Assembly (NCBI GenBank): GCA_029721435.1
Contig: CM056574.1
Span: 806,001 to 870,000 of the forward strand
DNA length: 64,000 nucleotides
DNA from: Gymnothorax reevesii
Lineage: Eukaryota; Chordata; Actinopteri; Anguilliformes; Muraenidae
Direction of reading: 5' to 3'
The notes below the pieces were generated by a model that was not told the origin of the DNA, made no database searches, and saw nothing but the letters and a program-made list of their open reading frames with translations. Positions 1-13,148 of this stretch are shown here, in pieces; position 1 is the first letter of the stretch; each line of letters begins with the position of its first letter. A program made the position numbers and the translations under genes.

Positions 1-3000
1 CAGAGGGAGAGTGTAGAGTTAGGGCACATGAACAGAAGGAGAGTGTAGAGTCAGGGCACATGAACAGAGGGAGAGTGTAGAGTTAGGGCACATGAACAGA
101 GGGAGAGTGTAGAGTTAGGGCACATGAACAGATGGAGGGTGTAGAGTTAGGGCACATGAACAGAGGGAGAGGGTAGAGTTAGGGCACATGAACAGAAGGA
201 GAGTGTAGAGTTAGGGCACATGAACAGAGGGAGAGTGTAGAGTTAGGGCACATGAACAGATGGAGAGTGAAGAGTTAGGGCACATGAACAGAGGGAGAGG
301 GTAGAGTTAGGGCACATGAACAGAAGGAGAGTGTAGAGTTAGGGCACATGAACAGAGGGAGAGTGTAGAGTTAGGGCACATGAACAGAAGGAGAGTGTAG
401 AGTTAGGGCACATGAACAGAGGGAGAGTGTAGAGTTAGGGCACATGAACAGAAGGAGAGTGTAGAGTTAGGGCACATGAATAGAGGGAGAGTGTAGAATT
501 AGGGCACATGAACAGAAGGGGAGTGTAGAGTTAGGGCACATGAACAGAAGGGGAGTGTAGAGTTAGGGCACATGAACAGAGGGAGAGTGTAGAGTTAGGG
601 CACATGAACAGAAGGAGAGTGTAGAGTTAGGGCACATGAACAGAAGGAGAGTGTAGAGTTAGGGCACATGAACAGAAGGAGAGTGTAGAGTTAAGGCGCA
701 TGAACAGAGGGAGAGTGTGGAGTTAGGGCACATGAACAGAGGGAGAGTGTAGAGTTAGGGCACATGAACAGAAGGAGAGTGTAGAGTCAGGGCACATGAA
801 CAGAGGGAGAGTGTAGAGTTAGGGCACATGAACAGATGGAGAGTGTAGAGTTAGGGCACATGAACAGAGGGAGAGGGTAGAGTTAGGGCACATGAACAGA
901 AGGAGAGTGGAGAGTGAGGGCACATGAAGAGAGGGAGAGTGTGGAGATAGGGCACATGAACAGAAGGAGAGTGTAGAGTTAGGGCACATAAACAAAGGGA
1001 GAGTGTAGAGTTAGGGCACATGAACAGAAGGAGAGTGTAGAGTTAGGGCACATGAACAGAGGGAGAGTGTGGAGTTAGGGCACATGAACAGAGGGAGAGT
1101 GTAGAGTTAGGGCACATGATTAGAAGGAGAATGTAGAGTTAGGGCACATGAACAGAGGGAGAGTGTGGAGTTAGGGCACATGAACAGAGGGAGAGTGTAG
1201 AGTTAGGGCACATGAACAGAGGGAGAGTGTAGAGTTCGGGCACATGTACAGAGGGAGAGTGTAGAGTTCGGGCACATGAAAAGAGGGAGAGTGTAGAGTT
1301 AGGGCACATGAACAGAAAGAGAGTGTGGAGTCAGGGCACATGAACAGAGGGAGAGTGTGGAAATAGCACGCATGAACAGAAGGAGAGTGTAGAGTTAGGG
1401 CACATGAACAGAGGGAGAGTGTAGAGTTAGGGCACATGAACAGAGGGAGAGTGTGGAGTTAGGGCACATGAACAGATGGAGAGTGTAGAGTTAGGGGACA
1501 TGAACAGAGGGAGAGTGTGGAGTTAGGGCACATGAACAGAAGGAGAGTGTAGAGTAAGGGCAAATAAACAGAGGGAGAGTGTAGAGTTAGCACGAATGAA
1601 CAGAGGGAGAGTGTAGAGTAAGGGCAAATGAACAGAGGGAGAGTGTAGAGTAAGGGCACATGAACAGAAAGAGAGGGTAGAGTTAGGGCACATGAACAGA
1701 GGGAGAGTGTAGAGTAAGGTCACATGAACAGAGGGAGAGTGTGAAGTTAGGGCACATGAACAGAGGGAGAGTGTGGAGTTAGGGCACATGAACTGAAGAA
1801 GAGTGTAGAGTTAGGGCACATGAACAGAGAGAGTGTGTAGAGTTAGCACGCATGAACAGAAAGAGAGTGTAGAGTTAGGGCACATGAGCAGAGGGAGAGT
1901 GTAGAGTTAGGGCACATGAACAGAGGGAGAGTGTAGAGTTAGCACGCATGAACAGAGGGAGAGGGTAGAGTAAGGGCACATGAAGAGAGGGAGAGTGTAG
2001 AGTTAGGGCACATGAACAGAAAGACAGTGTAGACTTAGCACGCATGAACAGAAAGAGAGTGTAGAGTTAGGGCACATGAACAGAGGGAGAGTGTGGAGTT
2101 AGGGCACATGAACAGAGGGAGAGTGTGGAGTTAGGGCACATGAAGAGAGGGAGAGTGTGGAGTTAGGGCACATGAACTGAAGGAGAGTGTAGAGTTAGGG
2201 CACATGAACAGAAAGACAGTGTAGACTTAGCACGCATGAACAGAAAGAGAGTGTAGAGTTAGGGCACATGAACAGAGGGAGAGTGTGGAGTTAGGGCACA
2301 TGAACAGAGGGAGAGTGTGGAGTTAGGGCACATGAACAGAGGGAGAGTGTAGAGTTAGGGCAAATGAACAGAGGGAGAGTGTGGTGTAAGGGCAGATGAA
2401 CAGAGGGAGGGTGTGGAGTTAGGGCACATGAACAAAGGGAGAGTGTAGAGTTAGCATGCATGAACAGAAAGAGAGTGTAGAGTAAGGGCACATGAACAGA
2501 GGGAGAGAGGACAGTCAGGGCAAACGAACAGAGGGAGAGTGTGGAGTTAGGGTACATGAACAGAGGGAGAGTGTTGAGTTAGGGCACATGAACAGAGGGA
2601 GAGTGTAAAGTTAGGGCACATGAACAGAAGGAGAGTGTAGAGTTAGGGCACATGAATAGAGGGAGAGGGTAGAGTTAGGGCACATGAACAGAAGGGGAGT
2701 GTAGAGTTAGGGCACATGAACAGAAGGGGAGTGTAGAGTTAGGGCACATGAACAGAAGGGGAGTGTAGAGTTAGGGCACATGAACAGAGGGAGAGTGTAG
2801 AGTTAGGGCACATGAACAGAGGTAGAGTGTAGAGTTAGGGCACATGAACAGAAGGAGAGTGTAGAGTTAGGGCACATGAACAGAGGGAGAGGGTAGAGTT
2901 AGGGCACATGAACAGAAGGAGAGTGTAGAGTTAGGGCCAGGAACAGAGGGAGAGTGTAGAGTTAGGGCACATGAACAGAAGGAGAGTGTAGAGTTAGGGC

Positions 3001-6000
3001 ACATGAATAGAGGGAGAGTGTAGAGTTAGGGCACATGAACAGAAGGGGAGTGTAGAGTTAGGGCACATGAACAGAAGGGGAGTGTAGAGTTAGGGCACAT
3101 GAACAGAGGGAGAGTGTAGAGTTAGGGCACATGAACAGAAGGAGAGTGTAGAGTTAGGGCACATGAACAGAAGGAGAGTGTAGAGTTAAGGCGCATGAAC
3201 AGAGGGAGAGTGTGGAGTTAGGGCACATGAACAGAGGGAGAGTGTAGAGTTAGGGCACATGAACAGAAGGAGAGTGTAGAGTCAGGGCACATGAACAGAG
3301 GGAGAGTGTAGAGTTAGGGCACATGAACAAAGGGAGAGTGGAGAGGTAGGGCACATGAACAGAGGGAGAGGGTAGAGTTAGGGCACATGAACAGAAGGAG
3401 AGTGTAGAGTTAGGGCACATGAACAGAGGGAGAGTGTGGAGTTAGGGCACATGAACAGAAGGAGAGTGTAGAGTTAGGGCACATAAACAAAGGGAGAGTG
3501 TAGAGTTAGGGCACATGAACAGAAGGAGAGTGTAGAGTTAGGGCACATGAACAGAGGGAGAGTGTGGAGTTAGGGCACATGAACAGAGGGAGAGTGTAGA
3601 GTTAGGGCACATGACTAGAAGGAGAATGTAGAGTTAGGGCACATGAACAGAGGGAGAGTGTGGAGTTAGGGCACATGAACAGAGGGAGAGTGTAGAGTTC
3701 GGGCACATGTACAGAGGGAGAGTGTGGAGTTAGGGCACATGAAAAGAGGGAGAGTGTAGAGTTAGGGCACATGAACAGAAAGAGAGTGTTGAGTCAGGGC
3801 ACATGAACAGAGGGAGAGTGTGGAGTTAGCACGCATGAACAGAAGGAGAGTGTAGAGTTAGGGCACATGAACAGAGGGAGAGTGTAGAGTTAGGGCACAT
3901 GAACAGAGGGAGAGTGTGGAGTTAGGGCATATGAACAGATGGAGAGTGTAGAGTTAGGGCACATGAACAGAGGGAGAGTGTGGAGTTAGGGCACATAAAC
4001 AGAAGGAGAGTGTAGAGTAAGGGCAAATAAACAGAGGGAGAGTGTAGAGTTAGCACGCATGAACAGAGGGAGAGTGTAGAGTTAGGGCACATGAACAGAG
4101 GGAGAGTGTGGAGTTAAGGCACATGAACAGAGGGAGAGTGTAGAGTTAGGGCAAATGAACAGAGGGAGCGTGTAGAGTTAGGGCACATGAACAGAGGGAG
4201 AGTGTAGAGTTAGTGCAAATGAACAGAGGGAGAGGGTAGAGTAAGCACGCATGAACAGAGGGAGAGTGTGGAGTTAGAGCACATGAACAGAGGGAGAGGG
4301 TAGAGTTAGGGCACATGAACAGAGGGAGAATGTAGAGTTAGCACGCATGAACAGAGGGAGAGTGTGGAGTGAGGGCACATGAACAGAGGGAGAGGGTAGA
4401 GTAAGGGCACATGAACAGAGGAAGAGTGTGGAGTTAGGGCACATGAACAGAGGGAGAGTGTAGAGTTAGGGCACAAGAACAGAGCGAGAGTGTAAATTTA
4501 AGTCACAGGAACAGAAGGAGAGTGTAGAGTAAGGGCACATGAACAGAGGGAGAGTGTAGAGTTAGGTCACATGAACAGAAGGAGAGTGTAGAGTTATGGC
4601 ACATGAACAGAGGGAGAGTGTAGAGTTAGGGCACATGAGCAGAGGGAGAGTGTGGAGTTAAGGCACATGAACAGAGGGAGAGTGTAGAGTTATGGCACAT
4701 GAACAGAGGGAGAGTGTAGAGTAAGGGCACATGAGCAGAGGGAGAGTGTAGAGTTATGGCACATGAACAGAGGGAGAGTGTAGAGTTAGGTCACATCAAC
4801 AGAAGGAGAGTGTAGAGTTAGGGCACATGAACAGAGGGAGAGGGTAGAGTTAGGGCACATGAAGAGAAGGAGAGTGTAGAGTTAGGGCACATGAACAGAG
4901 GGAGAGTGTGAAGTTAGGGCACATGAACAGAAGGAGAGTGTAGAGTTAGGGCACATAAACAAAGGGAGAGTGTAGAGTTAGGGCACATGAACAGAAGGAG
5001 AGTGTAGAGTTAGGGCACATGAACAGAGGGAGAGTGTGGAGTTTGGGCACATGAACAGAGGGAGAGTGTAGAGTTAGGGCACATGAACAGGGGGAGAGTG
5101 TGGAGTTAGGGCACATGAACAGAAGGAGAGTGTGGAGTTAGGGCACATGAACAAAGGGAGAGTGTAGAGTTAGGGCACATGAACAGAGGGAGAGTGTAGA
5201 GTTCGGGCACATGTACAGAGGGAGAGTGTGGAGTTAGGGCACATGAACAGAGGGAGAGTGTGGAGTTAGGGCACATGAACAGAAGGGGAGTGTAGAGTAA
5301 GGGTAAATAAACAGAGGGAGAGTGTAGAGTTAGCACGCATGAACAGAGGGAGAGTGTAGAGTTAGGGCACATGAACAGAGGGAGAGTGTGGAGTTAGGGC
5401 ACATGAACAGAGGGAGAGTGTAGAGTTAGGGCAAATGAACAGAGGGAGAGTGTAGAGTTAGCACGCATGAACAGAGGGAGAGTGTAGAGTTAGGGCACAT
5501 GAACAGAGGGAGAGTGTGGAGTTAGGGCACATGAACAGAGGGAGAGTGTAGAGTTAGTGCAAATGAACAGAGGGAGAGGGTAGAGTTAGCACGCATGAAC
5601 AGAGGGAGAGTGTGGTGTTAGAGCACATGAACAGAGGGAGAGGGTAGAGTTAGGGCACATGAACAGAGGGAGAATGTAGAGTTAGCACGCATGAACAGAG
5701 GGAGAGTGTGGAGTTAGGGCACATGAACAGAGGGAGAGGGTAGAGTAAGGTCACATGAACAGAGGGAGAGTGTGGAGTTAGGGCACATGAACAGAGGAAG
5801 AGTGTCGAGTTAGGGCACATGAACAGAGGGAGAGTGTACAGTTAGCACACATGAACAGAGGGAGAGTGTGGAGTTAGGGCACATGAACAGAGGGAGAGGG
5901 TAGAGTAAGGGCACATGAACAGAGGAAGAGTGTGGAGTTAGGGCACATGAACAGAGGGAGAGTGGAGAGTTAGGGCAGAAGAACAGAAGGAGAGTGTAGA

Positions 6001-7910
6001 TTTAAGTCACAGGAACAGAAGGAGATTGTGGAGTTAGGGCACATGAACAGAAGGAGAGTGTAGAGTTAGGGCACATGAACAGAGAGAGAGTGTGGAGTTA
6101 TGGTACATGAACAGAGGGAGAGTGTAGAGTAAGGGCACATGAGCAGAAGGAGAGTGTAGAGTAAGGGCACATGAACAGAGGGAGAGTGTAGAGTTAGGTC
6201 ACATGAACAGAAGGAGAGTGTAGAATTATGGCACATGAACAGAGGGAGAGTGTGGAGTTATGGCACATGAACAGAGGGAGAGTGTAGAGTTAGGGCACAT
6301 GAGTAGAGGGAGAGTGTGGAGTTATGGCACATGAACAGAGGGAGAGTGTAGAGTAAGGGCACATGAGCAGAGGGAGAGTGTAGAGTTATGGCACATGAAC
6401 AGAGGGAGAGTGTAGAGTTAGGTCACATCAACAGAAGGAGAGTGTAGAGTTAGGGCACAAGAACAGAGGGAGAGTGTAGATTTAGGTCACATGAACAGAA
6501 GGAGAGTGTAGAGTTAGGGCACATGAACAGAGGGAGAGTGTAGAGTTAGCGCACAAGAACAGAGGGAGAGTGTAGAGTTAGGTCACATGAACAGAAGGAG
6601 AGTGTAGAGTTATGGCACATGAACAGAGGGAGCGTGTAGGGTTAGGTCAAATCAACAGAAGGAGAGTGTAGAGTTAGGGCACAAGAACAGAGGGAGAGTG
6701 TAGAGTTAGGGCACATGAACAGAGGGAGAGTGTAGATTTAGGTCACATGAACTGAAGGAGAGTGTAGAGTTAGGGCACAAGAATAGAGGGAGAGTGTAGA
6801 TTTCGGTCACATGAACAGAAGGAGAGTGTAGAGTTAGGGCACAAGAACAGAGGGAGAGTGTAGATTTAAGTCACAGGAACAGAAGGAGAGTGTGGGGTAG
6901 GGCACATGAACAGAAGGAGAGTGTAGAGTTAGGTCACATCAACAGAAGGAGAGTGTAGAGTTAGGGCACAAGAACAGAGGGAGAGTGTAGATTTAGGTCA
7001 CATGAACAGAAGGAGAGTGTAGAGTTAGGGCACATGAACAGTGGGAGAGTGTAGAGTTAGGGCACAAGAACAGAGGGAGAGTGTAGAGTTAGGTCACAGG
7101 AACAGAAGGAGAGTGTAGAGTTAGGGCACATGAACAGAAGGAGAGTGTAGAGTTAGGGCACATGAACAGAAGGAGAGTGTAGAGTTAGGGCACAAGAACA
7201 GAGGGAGAGTGTAGAGTTAGGGCACATGAACAGAGGGAGAATGTAGAGTTAGGTCACATGAACAGAAGAAGAGTGTAGAGTTAAAGCACAAGAACAGAGG
7301 GAGAGTGTAGATTTAGGTCACATGAACAGAAGGAGAGTGTAGAGTTAGGGCACATGAACAGAAAGAGAGTGTAGAGTAAGGGCACATGAACAGAGGGAGA
7401 GCGTAGAGTAAGGGCACATGAACAGAGGGAGAGTGTAGAGTAAGGGCACATGAACAGAAAGAGAGTGTAGAGTAAGGGCACATGAACAGAGGGAGAGTGT
7501 AGAGTAAGGGCACATGAACAGAGGGAGAGTGTAGAGTAAGCCACATGAACAGAAGGAGAGTGTAGAGTAAGGGCACATGAACAGAAGGAGAGTGTAGAGT
7601 AAGGGTACATGAACAGAGGAGAAGTGTAGAGTAAGCGCACATGAACAGAAGGAGAGTGTAGAGTTGGGGCACATGAACAGAGGGAGAGTGTAGAGTTAGG
7701 GCACATGAACAGAGGGAGAGTGTAGAGTAAGGGCACATGAACAGAGGGAGAGTGTAGAGTAAGGGCACATGAACAGAGGGAGAGTGTAGAGTTAGTGCAC
7801 ATGAACAGAAAAGGAGTGTAAAGTAAGGGCACATGAACAGAAAGAGAGTGTATAGTTTGGGCACATGAACAGAAGGAGAGTGTATAGTTTGGGCACATGA
7901 ACAGAGGAAA
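1..7910. repeat. Array A, subfamily A1 (CATGAACAGAGGGAGAG type)
   Basis: Units here read CATGAACAGAGGGAGAGTGT followed by AGAGTTAGGGCA. Recurrent variants are AGAAGGAGAG for AGAGGGAGAG, TGTGGAG for TGTAGAG, and a TTAGCACGCATG form replacing TTAGGGCACATG. In the last 2.5 kb, forms with GGTCACATG, GGCACAAG and TTTAGGTCAC become common, so the array is locally homogenised into neighbourhoods. Confidence 0.9.
480..4230. repeat. Higher-order duplication inside array A1 (about 77-78 units)
   Basis: Rare marker units recur in the same order at a nearly constant offset. TTAAGGCGCA is at 691 and 3,186 (offset 2,495). The unit with TTCGGGCACATGT is at about 1,231 and 3,693 (offset 2,462). AGCACGCATG is at 1,365 and 3,828, and AAATAAACAG at 1,562 and 4,025 (both offset 2,463). 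The offset drops by one unit (32 bp) part way through. A third partial copy follows: AAATAAACAG again at 5,305, exactly 40 units after 4,025, and the TTCGGGCACATGT unit at about 5,198, 47 units after 3,693. Confidence 0.8.
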
Positions 7911-8995
7911 AGTGTGGAGTTAGGGCACATAAATAGAGTGTGAGAGTGGAGTTTGGGCACATAAATACAGGGTGAGTGTGGAGTGAGGGCACATGGGTGA
8001 TTGAAAAGTTAGGGCACATAAATAGTGGGTGATTGAGGAGTTATGCCACATAAAAAGAGGGTGATTGAGGAGTTCGGACAGGTTAATTGAGGGTGAGTGT
8101 GGAGTAAGGGCACATAAATAGAGGGTGAGTGTGGAGTAAGGGCACATGAACAGAAGGAGAGTGTAGAATTAGGGCACATGAACAGAGGGAGAGTGTATAG
8201 TTTGGGCACATGAACAGAAGGAGAGTGTATAGTTTGGGCACATGAACAGAAGGAGAGTGTATAGTTTGGGCACATGAACAGAGGAAAAGTGTGGAGTTAG
8301 GGCACATAAATAGAGTGTGAGAGTGGAGTTAGGGCACATAAATACAGGGTGAGTGTGGAGTGAGGGCACATGGGTGATTGAAAAGTTAGGGCACATAAAT
8401 AGAGGGTGATTGAGGAGTTCGGACAGGTTAATTGAGGGTGAGTGTGGAGTAAGGGCACATAAATAGAGGGTGAGTGTGGAGTAAGGGCACATGAACAGAA
8501 GGAGAGTGTAGAATTAGGGCACATGAACAGAGGGAGAGTGTAGAGTTAGGGCACATGAACAGAGGGAGAGTGTGGAGTTAGGGCAGAAGAACAGAGGGAG
8601 AGTGTAGAGTAAGGGCACATGAACAGAAGGAGAGTGTAGAGTTAGGGCACAAGAACAGAAAGAGAGTGTAGAGTAAGGGCACATGAACAGAGTGAGAGTG
8701 TGAAGTAAGGGCACATGAACAGAGGAGAAGTGTAGAGTAAGGGCACATGAACAGAAGGAGAGTGTAGAGTTAGGGCACATGAACAGAGGGAGAGTGTAGA
8801 GTTAGGGCACATGAACAGATGGAGAGTGTAGAGTAAGGGCACATGAACAGTGGGAGAGTGTAGAGTAAGGGCAGATGAATAGAAAGAGAGTGTAGAGTTT
8901 GGGCACATGAACAGAAGGAGAGTGTAGAGTTTGGGCAAATGAACAGAGGGAGACTGTAGAGATAGAGCACATGAACAGAGGAAAAGTGTAAAATA
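7911..8995. repeat. Mixed A1/A2 transition zone of array A with a duplicated block
   Basis: A2-type units (CATAAATAGAGGGTGAG) appear at about 7,921-8,140, give way to A1 units, return at about 8,297-8,480, give way again, and take over near 8,990. A distinctive shortened unit reading GGGCACATGGGTGATTG occurs with its ACATGGGTGA at 7,991, 8,368 and 9,051. The block around the first copy was therefore duplicated to the second (377 bp away) and copied a third time. Units with GGTTAATTGAGGGTGAG at about 8,084 and 8,425 belong to the same duplicated block. Confidence 0.8.
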
Positions 8996-11900
8996 GAGGG
9001 TGAGAGTAAAGTTAGGGCACATAAATACAGGGTGAGTGTGGAGTGAGGGCACATGGGTGATTGAAGAGTTAGGCCACATAAATAGAGGGTGATTGAGAAG
9101 TCAGGGCACATAAATAGAGGATGATGGAGGAGTTAGGGCACCTAAATAGAGGGTGATTGAGGAGTTAGGCCACATAAATAGAGGGTGATTGAGGAGTTAG
9201 GCCACATAAATAGAGGGTGAGTGTTGAGTTAGGGCACATAAATAGAGGGTGAGTGTGGAGTTAGGCCACATAAATAGAGGGTGAGTGTTGAGTTAGGGCA
9301 CATAAATAGAGGGTGAGTGTGGAGTTAGGACAAAAAAATAGAGGTTGAGTGTGGAGTTAGGGCACATAAATAGAGGGGGAGTGTGGAGTTAGTGCACATA
9401 AATAGAGGGTGAGTGAGGAGTTAGGGCATAACAATAGAGGGTGATTGAGGAGTTCGGACAAAAAAATAGAGGTTGAGTGCGGAGTTAGGCCACATAAATA
9501 GAGGGTGAGTGTGGAGTTAGGGCACATAAATAGAGGGTGAGTGTGGAGTTAGGGCACATAAATAGAGGGCGAGTGTGGATTTACGGCACATAAATAGAGG
9601 GTGATTGAGGAGTTAGGACAAAAAAATAGAGGTTGAGTGTGGAGTTAGGGCAATTAAATAGAGGGTGAGTGTGGAGTTAGGGCACATAAATAGAGGGTGA
9701 TTGAGGAGTTAGGACAAAAAAATAGAGGTTGAGTGTGGAGTTAGGGCACATAAATAGAGGTTGAGTGTGGAGTTAGGGCATAAAAATAGAGGGTGAGTGT
9801 GGAGTTAGGGCACATAAATAGAGGGTGAGTGTTGAGTTAGGGCATAAAAATAGAGGGTGAGTGTGGAGTTAGGGCACATAAATAGAGGGTGATTGAGGAG
9901 TTAGGACAAAAAAATAGAGGTTGAGTGTGGAGTTAGGGCATAAAAATATAGGGTGAGTGAGGAGTTAGGGCATAACAATAGAGGGTGATTGAGGAGTTCG
10001 GACAAAAAAATAGAGGTTGAGTGCGGAGTTAGGCCACATAAATAGAGGGTGAGTGTGGAGTTAGGGCACATAAATAGAGGGTGAGTGTGGAGTTAGGGCA
10101 CATAAATAGAGGGCGAGTGTGGATTTACGGCACATAAATAGAGGGTGATTGAGGAGTTAGGACAAAAAAATAGAGGTTGAGTGTGGAGTTAGGGCAATTA
10201 AATAGAGGGTGAGTGTGGAGTTAGGGCACATAAATAGAGGGTGAGTGTGGAGTTACGGCACATAAATAGTGGGTGAGTGTGGAGTTAGGGCACATAAATA
10301 AAGGGTGATTGAGGAGTTAGGGCACATAAATAGTGGGTGAGTTTGGAGTTAGGGCACATAATTGGAGGGCGAGTGTGAAGTTAGGGCCCATAAATTAAGG
10401 GCGAGTCTGGAGTAAGGCCACATAGATAAAGCATGAGTGTGGAGTTACGGCACATAAATAGAGGGTGATTGAGCAGTTAGGGCACATAAATAGAGGGTGA
10501 GTGTGGAGTTAGGGCACATAAATAGAGGGTGAGAGTGGAGTTACGCCACATAAATAGAGGGTTAGTGGGGAGTTAGGGCACATAAATAGAGGGTGAGTGT
10601 GGAGTTACGGCACATAAATAGAGGGTTAGTGTGGAGTTAGGGCACATAAATAGAGGGTGAGTGTGGAGTTACGGCACATAAATAGAGGATGAGTGTGGAG
10701 TTATGGCACATAAATAGAGGGTGAGTGTGGAGTTAGGGCGCATAAATAGAGGGTGAGTGTGGAGTTAGGCCACATAAATAGAGGGTGAGTGTTGAGTTAG
10801 GGCACATAAATAGAGGGTGAGTGTAGAGTTACGGCACATAAATAGAGGGTTAGTGTGGAGTTACGGCACATAAATAGAGGGTGAGTGTGGAGTTACGGCA
10901 CCTAAATAGAGGGTGAGTGTGGAGTTATGCCACATCAATAGAGGGTGTTTGAGGAGTTCGGACAAATAAATAGAGGGTGATTGTGGAGTTACCGCACCTA
11001 AATAGAGGGTGAGTGTGGAGTTATGCCACATCAATAGAGGGTGATTGAGGAGTTAGGACAAATAAATAGAGGGTGAGTGTGAAGTTAGGGCACATAAATA
11101 TAGGGTGAGTGCGAAGTTAGGGCACATAAATAGAGGGTGATTGAGGAGTTAGGGCACATAAATAGAGGGTGATTGAGGAGTTAGGGCCCATAAATAGAGG
11201 GTGAGTGCAGAGTTAGGGCACATAAATAGAGGGTGATTGAGGAGTTAGGGCCCATAAATCGAGGGTGAATGTGGAGTTAGGGCACATAAATAGAAGGTGA
11301 GTGTGGAGTTAGGGCACATAAATAGAGGGTGAGTGTGGAGTTAGGGCACATAAATAGAGGGTGAGTGTAGAGTTAGGGCACATAAATAGAGGGTGATTGA
11401 GGAGTTAGGGCCCATAAATAGAGGGTGAGTGCAGAGTTAGGGCACATAAATAGAGGGTGATTGAGGAGTTAGGGCCCATAAATCGAGGGTGAATGTGGAG
11501 TTAGGGCACATAAATAGAGGGTGAGTGTGGAGTTAGGGCATAAAAATAGAGGGTGAGTGTGGAGTTAGGGCACATAAATAGAGGGTGAGTGTGGAGTTAC
11601 AGCACATAAATAGAGGGTGAGTGTGGAGTTATGGCATAAAAATAGAGGGTGATTGAGGAGTTACGACAAAAAAATAGAGGTTGAGTGTGGAGTTAGGCCA
11701 CATAAATAGAGGGTGAGTGTGGAGTTAGGGCACATAAATAGAGGGTGAGTGTGGAGTTACGGCACATAAATAAAGGGTGATTGAGGAGTTTGGGCACATA
11801 AATAGAGGGTGATTGAGGAGTTAGGACAAAAAAATAGAGGTTGAGTGTGGAGTTAGCGCGCATAAATAGGGGGTGATTGAGGAGTTAGGGCACATAAATA

Positions 11901-13148
11901 GAGGTTGAGTGTGGAGTTAGGGCACATAAATAGGGGGTGATTGAGGAGTTAGGGCACATAAATAGGGGGTGATTGAGGAGTTAGGGCACATAAATAGAGG
12001 GTGAGTGTGGAGTTAGGGCACATAAATAGAGGGTGATTGAGGAGTTAGGGCACATAAATAGAGGTTGAGTGTGGAGTTAGGGCACATAAATAGAGGGTGA
12101 GTGTGGAGTTAGGGCACATAAATAGAGGGTGATTGAGGAGTTAGGACAAAAAAATAGAGGTTGAGTGTGGAGTTAGGGCATAAAAATAGAGGGTGAGTGT
12201 GGAGTTAGGGCATAAAAATAGAGGGTGAGTGTGGAGTTAGGGCACATAAATAGAGGGTGAGTGTGGAGTTAGGGCACATAAATAGAGGTTGAGTGTGGAG
12301 TTAGGGCATAAAAATAGAGGTTGAGTGTGGAGTTAGGCCACATAAATAGAGGGTGAGTGTGGAGTTAGGGCACATAAATAGAGGGTGAGTGTGGAGTTAG
12401 GCCACATAAATAGAGGGTGAGTGTGGAGTTAGGGCACATAAATAGAGGGTGAGTGTGGAGTTAGGGCACATAAATAGAGGGTGAGTGGGGAGTTAGGGCA
12501 CATAAATAGGGGGTGAGTGTGGAGATAGGGCACATAAATAGAGGGTGAGTGGGGAGTTAGGGCACATAAATAGAGGGTGAGTGTGGAGTTAGGCCACATA
12601 AATAGAGGGTGAGTGTGGAGTTAGGGCACATAAATAGAGGGTGAGTGTGGAGTTAGGCCACATAAATAGAGGGTGAGTGTGGAGTTAGGCCACATAAATA
12701 GAGGGTGAGTGTGGAGTTAGGGCACATAAATAGAGGGTGAGTGTGGAGTTAGGGCACATAAATAGAGGGTGAGTGGGGAGTTACCACACCTAAATAGAGG
12801 GTGAGTGTGGAGTTATGCCACATCAATAGAGGTTGAGTGTAGAGTTAGGGCACATAAAAAAAGGGTGAGTGTGGAGTTAGGGCACATAAATAGAGCGTGA
12901 GTGTGGAGTTAGGGCACATAAATGGAGGGTGATTGAGGAGTTAGGGCCCATAAATAAAGGGTGATTGAGGAGTTTGGGCACATAAATAGAGGGTGATTGA
13001 GGAGTTTGGGCACATAAATAGAGGGTGAGTGTGGAGTTAGGCCCATAAATAGAGGGTGAGTGTGGAGTTAGGGCACATAAATAGAGGGTGAGTGTGGAGT
13101 TAGGGTACATAAATAGAGGGTGAGTGGGGAGCGGGGAGCTACGGCACA
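8996..13148. repeat. Array A, subfamily A2 (CATAAATAGAGGGTGAG type)
   Basis: Units read CACATAAATAGAGGGTGAGT with GTGGAGTTAGGG. They differ from A1 at several linked sites (ATGAACA to ATAAATA, GGGAGAG to GGGTGAG, TGTAG to TGTGG). Local duplications are visible: GCATAACAAT at 9,426 and 9,970 is 544 bp, 17 units. AAATCGAGGG at 11,256 and 11,480 is 224 bp, 7 units. A GATTGAGGAG variant of the TGAGTGTGGAG segment alternates irregularly with the main form. Confidence 0.9.

Larger units (their letters stand above)
1..13148. repeat. Minisatellite array A, 32-bp unit, about 411 copies
   Basis: The sequence repeats every 32 bp; for example GTTAGGGCAC-type starts fall at 18 and 50. Each unit has a fairly constant GAGTTAGGGCAC part and a variable part (ATGAACAGAGGGAGAGTG or ATAAATAGAGGGTGAGTG). 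The array is already running at base 1, so its true left end is outside the window; the right end is a degraded unit near 13,148. The + strand is about 75% purine. Because 32 is not a multiple of three, reading frames repeat only every three units (96 bp), which explains the short Leu/Ser/Cys-rich minus-strand frames here; none looks like a real protein. Many units differ by single substitutions, and a few have small deletions, for example near 2,938 and 7,995. Confidence 0.97.

Noticed and set aside
1171..9111. Minus-strand Leu/Ser/Cys-rich frames in array A as genes
   Set aside because: Pure 32-residue periodicity from three 32-bp units; many parallel frames and no recognisable domain.
1..13148. 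CRISPR array
   Set aside because: The whole 32-bp unit is repeated without unique spacers, there are no cas genes, and the context is vertebrate.
1..13148. True telomere or interstitial telomere repeat
   Set aside because: TTAGGG occurs singly per 32-bp unit, never in tandem.
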